In this document: positions 1-5,224 of the stretch, one piece after another | How the letters are laid out: every line of letters starts with the position of its first letter | Position numbering within the stretch: position 1 is the stretch's first letter | Assembly (NCBI GenBank): GCA_002339165.1 | Contig: DDJS01000134.1 | Coordinates: 2,622-13,040, forward strand | DNA length: 10,419 nt | Direction: 5' to 3' | From: Cellvibrionales bacterium UBA2618 | GTDB taxonomy: Bacteria; Pseudomonadota; Gammaproteobacteria; Pseudomonadales; Porticoccaceae | The notes under the pieces: model-generated | What the model was told of the DNA's origin: nothing | What the model saw: only the letters and a program-made list of their open reading frames with translations | Databases searched by the model: none | Made by a program: the position numbers and the translations under genes

Positions 1-560
1 GTGGTGCGCGCGGGCACGCTCAGCGTCAGCTCATAGTCGACTAGGGCGACGGTTGGCATAAAGCCAATGCCCACGCAGAGCATTTTTTCGTCGTTAGTAT
101 CGTCGGTGATTACGGTCACGCGCGTCGCTTCAGAACCGGTACCTGCGGTGGTTGGAATGGCGATAATCGGCAAGCCCGGTTCGGTGACCAGTCGGGGGAA
201 TTTGTAATCGCGCATCTGGCCGCCATATTTGCCAAGAATACTGATCGCCTTGGCGCTATCGATAGGGCTGCCGCCACCGAGTCCGATAATGACGTCGTAC
301 TGGCCATTTTTAACCAGCTCTACGCCCGCCTCTATCGAGCGGGTGGTCGGTTCTGGAACGGTGTCATCGAACACATCCGAATCAATGTTCATGGCCCTCA
401 AGTCATCTTGAACGCGCTCTACATAACCCAGTTGCAGCATAATTTTATCGGTCACGATGAGTGGCCGCTGACAGTTCATGTCTTTGACCATCGAGCCAAT
501 TTTACGACTCGCACCGGCGCCTATTTCGAGAATTCGCGGCAGAATTATTTGTGTCGACAT
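1..560 (-). CDS. dddB: Iron-containing alcohol dehydrogenase, N-terminal part (probable DddB)
   Basis: Partial gene: it starts at the ATG complementary to 558-560 and runs off the left edge after 186 codons. The protein opens MSTQIILPRILEIGAGA. It carries the two hallmarks of the Fe-ADH N-terminal Rossmann-like half: GGGSPIDSAKA (residues 95-105, NAD(P) binding) and PTTAGTGSEAT (136-146). The C-terminal half with the metal-binding Asp/His ligands lies outside the window, so metal retention cannot be judged. A GGAG Shine-Dalgarno (complement of 566-569) sits 5 nt before the ATG and supports this start. The gene is divergent from a tandem CoA-transferase of DddD type. In known DMSP loci the Fe-ADH DddB oxidises 3-hydroxypropionate to malonate semialdehyde in the cytoplasm, which is the inferred role here. 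The family assignment is secure; the substrate is inferred from context only. Confidence 0.85.
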   Translation of the reverse strand, partial: MSTQIILPRILEIGAGASRKIGSMVKDMNCQRPLIVTDKIMLQLGYVERVQDDLRAMNIDSDVFDDTVPEPTTRSIEAGVELVKNGQYDVIIGLGGGSPIDSAKAISILGKYGGQMRDYKFPRLVTEPGLPIIAIPTTAGTGSEATRVTVITDDTNDEKMLCVGIGFMPTVALVDYELTLSVPART

Positions 561-669
561 GCTCGCTCCAACGGATAGTTGACTGTGGCTTGTGCCGCCT
601 TTTGGGATACGCGGCGTGATTTTATAGCATCTGGCAATGGTAATGATGTAGCAGAAAAAAATCCACTAT

Positions 670-690
670 AACGATACATATTGTATTGTT
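670..690. promoter_or_regulatory. 21-bp imperfect palindrome, candidate operator
   Basis: Left arm AACGATACA (670-678), spacer TAT (679-681), right arm TGTATTGTT (682-690). The arms are reverse complements at 8 of 9 positions. It abuts or overlaps the proposed -35 of dddD and lies 110 bp upstream of the dddB start, so it could serve either gene. The symmetry does not give the classical LysR T-N11-A box (the matching positions are A and T), so the binding protein may be the neighbouring LysR factor with a non-consensus site, or a regulator of another family. The structure is seen directly; the function is inferred. Confidence 0.5.
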
Positions 691-713
691 TTTTTAAATA
701 AAATAACTATAAA
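686..713 (+). promoter_or_regulatory. Candidate sigma70 promoter of dddD
   Basis: TTGTTT (686-691) and TATAAA (708-713) are separated by 16 bp, an acceptable sigma70 arrangement. They would place the transcription start near 720 and give a leader of about 95 nt. The region is AT-rich, so chance matches are likely, but this is the best -35/-10 pair seen on this strand between the two genes. Confidence 0.4.
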
Positions 714-815
714 AAAAGTCGTGCCTGAGGCCAATTTTTAATTGATGGCGGCCCTAAAAATCCCGAATTACTATGCCGCTATATCGACAATGAAAGATCT
801 TAAGGGGCACCCGAA

Positions 816-3446
816 ATGCAGCTTCACTCCCAACTTCCACTGGCCGGAGTTCGCGTCGTCGACTTAGGACAACAGATCGCTGGCCCCGCTGTGGCGATGG
901 TACTGGCGGATCTCGGTGCGACGGTGATTCATATCGACCCACCCACGGGACCGCAGTGGCAGCATCCGGCTAACGCAATTTTAAATCGCAATAAAAGTTG
1001 CTTGAATCTCGACTTAAAAACCACTCAGGGCTTGGCACAGGCAAAAGCCCTGATCGACAGTGCGGACATAGTGATCGAATCTTTTCGTCCGGGTTGCATG
1101 GCTAAACTGGGTTTAGACTTCCGTCAGCTGTGCGCTGCGAACCCCAGATTGATCGCGCTATCGATGCCGGGTTTCGCTAGCAATGACCAACTGCGCAGCG
1201 AGTGGAAGGCGACTGAAGCGGTGGTTGCTTCGACTGCCGGCGCGTTTACCGATATGGGCTTTAACCGCATATTGATGGGTCTCAATCCATGCTTCTCGCC
1301 GCTCCCACTGGGTTCTGCCTACGCCACTTGCCTAGCGGCCGGTTCATTGGCTCTGGCGCTGTTCGGACGCGAAAGAAGTACCCGCGGCGACTACATAGAA
1401 GTACCGGTGATCGCCGCCATGATGGAGGGGCTGTCTTACAACTCTTATGTGGTCGATGATTTACCAGAACGTTATAAAACCATGCGTGAATTGGAGATCG
1501 AGCGGCGGCGAGCGCAGCAGATTCCTATGGATATCAGTTACGCTGATTTGCAGGAGTACCTCGATCCCTTTTACCGCACCTATGAGTGCGCTGAAGGCAG
1601 CAAGTTTTATTGCGTCTGCCCGTCTCATCGTACCCATGCCAAGCGCTGTTTAGAGGTTTTGGGCCTATATGAAGAATTGCTGGCCGAGGGATTGCCTGAG
1701 ATTACCGATCTATATGCACCGGTGAGTCAATGGGACGGCGAGACCTCGATAGGGGTCTATCCACTACCGAAAAAATGGGCTGATATTTTGGCCGAAAAAA
1801 TGAAATTGGTATTTATCACTAAGACTGCCGATGAATGGGGCACGATTTTTGGTGAGGCACAAATTCCCGGAGCCCCGCATCAGACGACTCGGCAGTGGCT
1901 CAACAGTGAGCATTGCAATACGGCAGGTCTGACCGTCGATGTCCTCGACTCGGAATATGGCCTGATGAAACAACCCGGCCCGATCGTTTGGTTGGAGGAA
2001 TCCGCGCATCTGATGGCCGCGCCGATGGCGCGTCGTTACGTGACTTATGATCAGGCGCTCGAACAATTGCGCAGCCTTGCAACCGCAGATCAGTCTGCGT
2101 CGCAATCCTGTCCCGAAACTCGTCAAACAACGTCTGAACCGACCCGCCAGGGTTGGTTGCAAGGGGTACGCATTCTCGATCTGACTAACGTTATAGCCGG
2201 GCCGCACTCGACTGCCTTTTTGGCGCGCTTTGGCGCGGAGGTGATTAAGCTCGAGCCGGTAACGCCCAGTTACGACCCGCTCATCGGGACACTGTTTGCT
2301 TTTCAGTCCGATATGGGCAAGCGCAGTGGACTGTTAGATATCAATAACGCCGAAGGCCGCGAGGCGTTTGAACGTTTGGTACGCAGCGTCGATGTGTTGG
2401 TCATTAATGCTGCCGAACGGCAGATGCTGCCGCTCGGAATGGATCGTGACAGCCTGGCTGCGATCAATCCTGAATTGATTTTCTGTCGGCTCGACTGCTT
2501 TGGTGGGCCACGACCGGGGCCGAAGAGCGATTACATTGGTTACGACGATATCATCCAGGCCAACAGTGGGATTATGTCGCGATTTGGTGGAGTAGAAACG
2601 CCCGAAGAGCACGCGCATCTGGGTACATTAGACGTCAACTGTGGCTTCGCTGCGGGTTTGATTATCGCGGTGGCCCTTTACCAGCGCGAAAAGACCGGTG
2701 TGCCTTCGCGGGCGCGTACCTCGCTGTCTGCGGTAACCAACTTGGCGCAATTGCCATTTTGTTTCGACTATACCGATCTGGCGGATTTCAACGAGCCGAG
2801 TGGACGCAGCGCGATGGGTAACCATGCGTTGTCGCATTTTTACCAAACCTGGGACGATTGGTTGTTTATTGATGCCAGCACCGCCGATCTTGAGACCATG
2901 GAGCGCCGTATACCTGGACTGCAGGGGATTACTGTTACGTCAGATATTCAGACCTTTTTGACGGTGGCGTTTCAGCAGGCGTCTACTGCCGAGTGGATGG
3001 CGCGCTTTGTGGCGGCCGATATCGCCGCGGCTCAACCTCTGTCGATCGAGACGTTGCGCGAGCGCTATGGACGCCCAGCCGATGGGCAGGTCGGTATAGA
3101 CCGCGGCAGTTTTGCCTTCTCTGTACACGCAGATCACCCCAGCGGACATTGTTTAACGCAGGTTGATCACTACGCAATCAGGCCCATGCGCAGTGTCATT
3201 GTGGCCATCACGCCGACCGAGCGGCACGGCCACTCGACCCGCCAAATTCTTGCCTCGATCGATTATTCCGAGACGCAAATTGACTCGATGCTGGCGCGCA
3301 ATATTGCTTCGTTGGGGTGGAGTTTAGAGCACTTACCATCCGATCACGGCAACCATGCGCAACCCGTCGACCGACCGGTTAAGATTGCGTTGCAGGTGCA
3401 TCCATCAAAGCTTGATCAAGCGCCAATCTACGAGCGCGATTTTTAA
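816..3446 (+). CDS. dddD: DddD-type tandem class III CoA-transferase / DMSP lyase
   Basis: 876 residues built from two CaiB/BaiF (family III) CoA-transferase domains. Domain 1 covers about residues 8-415 and opens LAGVRVVDLGQQIAGP. A polar linker of about 30 residues follows. Domain 2 covers about 448-870 and opens LQGVRILDLTNVIAGP. Ordinary family III enzymes are about 400 residues and dimerise; the fused double domain is characteristic of DddD, which uses acetyl-CoA to make DMSP-CoA and releases DMS and 3-hydroxypropionyl-CoA in the cytoplasm. The family's nucleophilic Asp (D-x-x-x-G) is present in domain 2 as D606-VNC-G610, close to the Asp around residue 602 that I recall as catalytic in a characterised DddD. 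In domain 1 the aligned position is Ala168 (AYATC), so that half is probably not catalytic. The start is supported by AAGGGG at 802-807, 8 nt upstream; an ATG at 790 is out of frame. A divergent Fe-ADH and a nearby LysR gene fit ddd loci. Another zwitterionic osmolyte as substrate cannot be excluded. Confidence 0.85.
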   Translation: MQLHSQLPLAGVRVVDLGQQIAGPAVAMVLADLGATVIHIDPPTGPQWQHPANAILNRNKSCLNLDLKTTQGLAQAKALIDSADIVIESFRPGCMAKLGLDFRQLCAANPRLIALSMPGFASNDQLRSEWKATEAVVASTAGAFTDMGFNRILMGLNPCFSPLPLGSAYATCLAAGSLALALFGRERSTRGDYIEVPVIAAMMEGLSYNSYVVDDLPERYKTMRELEIERRRAQQIPMDISYADLQEYLDPFYRTYECAEGSKFYCVCPSHRTHAKRCLEVLGLYEELLAEGLPEITDLYAPVSQWDGETSIGVYPLPKKWADILAEKMKLVFITKTADEWGTIFGEAQIPGAPHQTTRQWLNSEHCNTAGLTVDVLDSEYGLMKQPGPIVWLEESAHLMAAPMARRYVTYDQALEQLRSLATADQSASQSCPETRQTTSEPTRQGWLQGVRILDLTNVIAGPHSTAFLARFGAEVIKLEPVTPSYDPLIGTLFAFQSDMGKRSGLLDINNAEGREAFERLVRSVDVLVINAAERQMLPLGMDRDSLAAINPELIFCRLDCFGGPRPGPKSDYIGYDDIIQANSGIMSRFGGVETPEEHAHLGTLDVNCGFAAGLIIAVALYQREKTGVPSRARTSLSAVTNLAQLPFCFDYTDLADFNEPSGRSAMGNHALSHFYQTWDDWLFIDASTADLETMERRIPGLQGITVTSDIQTFLTVAFQQASTAEWMARFVAADIAAAQPLSIETLRERYGRPADGQVGIDRGSFAFSVHADHPSGHCLTQVDHYAIRPMRSVIVAITPTERHGHSTRQILASIDYSETQIDSMLARNIASLGWSLEHLPSDHGNHAQPVDRPVKIALQVHPSKLDQAPIYERDF

Positions 3447-3452
3447 TCGCGC
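3434..3452. terminator. Hairpin over the dddD stop codon, possible termination signal
   Basis: Perfect 8-bp inverted repeat GCGCGATT / AATCGCGC around a TTT loop, with the dddD stop codon TAA (3444-3446) inside it. It lies between two convergent genes and could form on both transcripts. No T-tract follows on either strand, so it is not a canonical intrinsic terminator; it may be a 3'-end stabilising hairpin or may act with Rho. The rest of the gap to the regulator gene (3453-3509) shows no better terminator. Confidence 0.35.
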
Positions 3453-3509
3453 CGGCAAGGCACGGAAGGCGTTATCTACAGGTCAAAAGCGTGATTCGAT
3501 AGTCGAGGC

Positions 3510-4487
3510 TTAAATAGTGGGCATCTCGGTGATCGAAAACGCTTGATTACCCAACCAAGGCGCGATGCCTATAAGTTGCGGTACGATCTCGTCACGGTAG
3601 AGCGTGCGGCAAACCTCTGCGCTGACCCGCGGCAATTCGCCGAGTTCATCGGGACGGCTGAGCAGCGTTAGATAGCGAGCATGGTTGCCGGTTGCGAGTT
3701 GCATGACGCGAATATTTTCCAGTAATTCCGGATAGCGCACGATGCACAGTCCGGTGACAATCGACCAACCGTGGCCGGACTGCACAAAGCGCAGCAGCGT
3801 CTGAGTGCTGTCCAGTTCGTAGTCGCTGTGTAGAGTAATGTCCATGCGCCTAGCGATTAAGTCGGTGAGTGCGCCGAGGCGCGATTGACGATTGTACTGA
3901 ACAAACGGCAGGGTGTTGGCCAGCGTCTGGATGTCGACCGACCCATCAAGGCTGAATTTTTCCGGGACGATGATCACGAAGGGATCGCGCAGCAATGGGA
4001 AGCGTTGCAACTGCGGATGTTGATCGAGTGAATCGCCGGTGATCAAAATATCGAGATCGCGATTCAGCAGCGCTTGCGTTAGGGGCGAGACCAAGCCGGT
4101 GCGCAGCGCCAGTTTGGAAGTAAAGGGTTTCAACTGTTGCATAAACTGCACCCCGGCAACATCGCAAAACGAATCCACCATACCGACGTTTAGTGGAATC
4201 AAACCGCCCTTAGAGGCCAAGCGAACCTCGGCCAGCATGCGCTGAGTGTCGATGATGACCTGATGGGCATAGTCTTTTAGTACTTGGCCACTGGGCGTGA
4301 GTTTGATCGGACGCGACCGGGTGATCACCAGTTGGGTATCGGTTTGAATCTCTAGTTGTTTGATGGTTTGCGAGACCGCAGATTGGGTTATTCCGAGTTG
4401 CTCCGCCGCTTGCGTTAAGGTCTGTGACGTAGCGACTGCGGCAAATATCTTCAGCGCGCTAATCTCAATGTTTTTATTATTTTTCAT
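3510..4487 (-). CDS. LysR-type transcriptional regulator (possible DddR)
   Basis: 325 residues, a normal LysR length. The N-terminal winged helix-turn-helix starts at about residue 7 (ISALKIFAAVATSQTLTQAA), with the recognition helix around GITQSAVSQTIKQLE (32-46). A linker helix follows (about 65-92), then an effector-binding domain from LNVGMVDSF (99-107) to about residue 300. The start is the only Met placed correctly before the HTH. The gene is convergent with dddD and co-directional with the upstream soxG, 45 bp away, so it could have its own promoter or receive read-through from the sox operon. Known ddd loci encode a LysR regulator, DddR, that activates in response to DMSP or its products, so a ddd target is plausible; control of the sox genes is equally possible. 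The effector cannot be read from sequence. Confidence 0.9.
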   Translation of the reverse strand: MKNNKNIEISALKIFAAVATSQTLTQAAEQLGITQSAVSQTIKQLEIQTDTQLVITRSRPIKLTPSGQVLKDYAHQVIIDTQRMLAEVRLASKGGLIPLNVGMVDSFCDVAGVQFMQQLKPFTSKLALRTGLVSPLTQALLNRDLDILITGDSLDQHPQLQRFPLLRDPFVIIVPEKFSLDGSVDIQTLANTLPFVQYNRQSRLGALTDLIARRMDITLHSDYELDSTQTLLRFVQSGHGWSIVTGLCIVRYPELLENIRVMQLATGNHARYLTLLSRPDELGELPRVSAEVCRTLYRDEIVPQLIGIAPWLGNQAFSITEMPTI

Positions 4488-4499
4488 GCTGCGAGTATA
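4485..4499 (-). promoter_or_regulatory. TATACT -10 placed for a leaderless LysR transcript
   Basis: On the minus strand TATACT (complement of 4494-4499) is followed by CGCAGC and then directly by the LysR ATG. A start site 7 nt after the hexamer would fall on the A of the ATG. No Shine-Dalgarno-like purine run precedes the start, unlike most other genes here. The best -35 (GCGGCA, complement of 4517-4522, 17-bp spacing) is poor. Confidence 0.4.
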
Positions 4500-4532
4500 A
4501 GCGAATTATTCATCTTTGCCGCGATTTTGGCG

Positions 4533-5222
4533 CTAGCGATTGTCTATCAGAGCCTGCAGACCGACTGGGGAACCAAGGTGTTCTGCCATCGCATCCAGTA
4601 AACTGTCCCAAAGGTACTCTACCGAACTACTATCGCTAAAGATGGCGTAGTTAGTTAGGTTGCCGATGTCCGAACGCAAGATGATGGCGTTGATTTTCGC
4701 CAGCGACGTCTGGGCTATCCGACCATTCTCAAAGTGTTGCGGTCGCAGGTCGACGGCACACACCTTGGCCAGCGTGTCTGGTGCATGAGATCCACAGAGC
4801 GCCAGCCAACTGTGGCTGTCGGCGCGCGGCAGCGGGTAAACGCGCTCTGGACGATCGGCTGCGGCGAGGCGATCGATCAGCGGAGAATGTCCGCTGTAAT
4901 CGCCGATCATCAGCAGTTCGCTGGACGACAGGCGCGCGACCAGTGTGCCGTCTGGTTGTTTGCTTGCCCAGTTCGGTTGCTGCGGGAAGTGGACACCACA
5001 TTGTTCTGCCCAGGCCAGCGCGCCCGCGCCTTTAAAGCCGACGCGGGGTAGGGTGGATAGATCGGCAAGCCCAAGGTTTTGCGCTTGTGTGGTCTCATCG
5101 CTGCCATAATGGTGCACCGCTATGGTCTCGCCAAAGCTGTGAAATTCTGCGTTGAGTTGGCTGTGGCGTCGATAGAGTGAACTGCGACGCGACGTCTGCG
5201 TTGGCGAGATGGATGGATCCAT
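4533..5222 (-). CDS. soxG: Sarcosine oxidase gamma subunit
   Basis: 229 residues. The SoxG/GcvT-like pattern shows as LADLSTLPRVGFKGAGAL (52-69), a central strand region around SSSELLMIGDYSG (99-111), and the C-terminal QTSLAKINAIILR (171-183) with SSSVEYLWDSLLDAM (198-212). SoxG is the small subunit of heterotetrameric sarcosine oxidase; it resembles the folate-binding fold of GcvT but is regarded as structural rather than catalytic. It is the last gene of the operon, 2 nt after the soxA stop. An AGGAA Shine-Dalgarno (complement of 5231-5235) lies 8 nt before the ATG. The first 20 or so residues are polar and weakly conserved in type; a later start is possible but no better one is seen. Family members are divergent, so identity rests on motif plus operon position. 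Confidence 0.9.
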   Translation of the reverse strand: MDPSISPTQTSRRSSLYRRHSQLNAEFHSFGETIAVHHYGSDETTQAQNLGLADLSTLPRVGFKGAGALAWAEQCGVHFPQQPNWASKQPDGTLVARLSSSELLMIGDYSGHSPLIDRLAAADRPERVYPLPRADSHSWLALCGSHAPDTLAKVCAVDLRPQHFENGRIAQTSLAKINAIILRSDIGNLTNYAIFSDSSSVEYLWDSLLDAMAEHLGSPVGLQALIDNR

Positions 5223-5224
5223 GG

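Larger units (their letters stand above)
561..815. promoter_or_regulatory. Divergent promoter region between dddB and dddD
   Basis: This 255-bp gap separates the two divergent start codons and holds no convincing ORF. It is much more AT-rich than its flanks, especially 650-720, with A7 and T7 tracts that may curve the DNA. It contains a 21-bp imperfect palindrome at 670-690 and a candidate dddD promoter at 686-713, listed separately. For dddB, TATAAA-like sequence on the minus strand (around 621-626) is a possible -10 but has no good -35, as is common for activator-dependent promoters. The predicted dddD leader (about 720-815) contains short complementary stretches around 730-751 (CCAAT and ATTG around a TTTTA loop), too weak to call a riboswitch or attenuator. 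Confidence 0.7.

Noticed and set aside
720..815. Riboswitch or attenuator in the dddD leader
   Set aside because: Only short, bulged complementary stretches are visible, with no conserved riboswitch core or terminator-antiterminator pair.
1764..2207. 147-codon minus-strand ORF inside dddD
   Set aside because: It lies opposite a clearly conserved coding frame, shows no domain, and has arginine-rich low-similarity composition typical of shadow frames.
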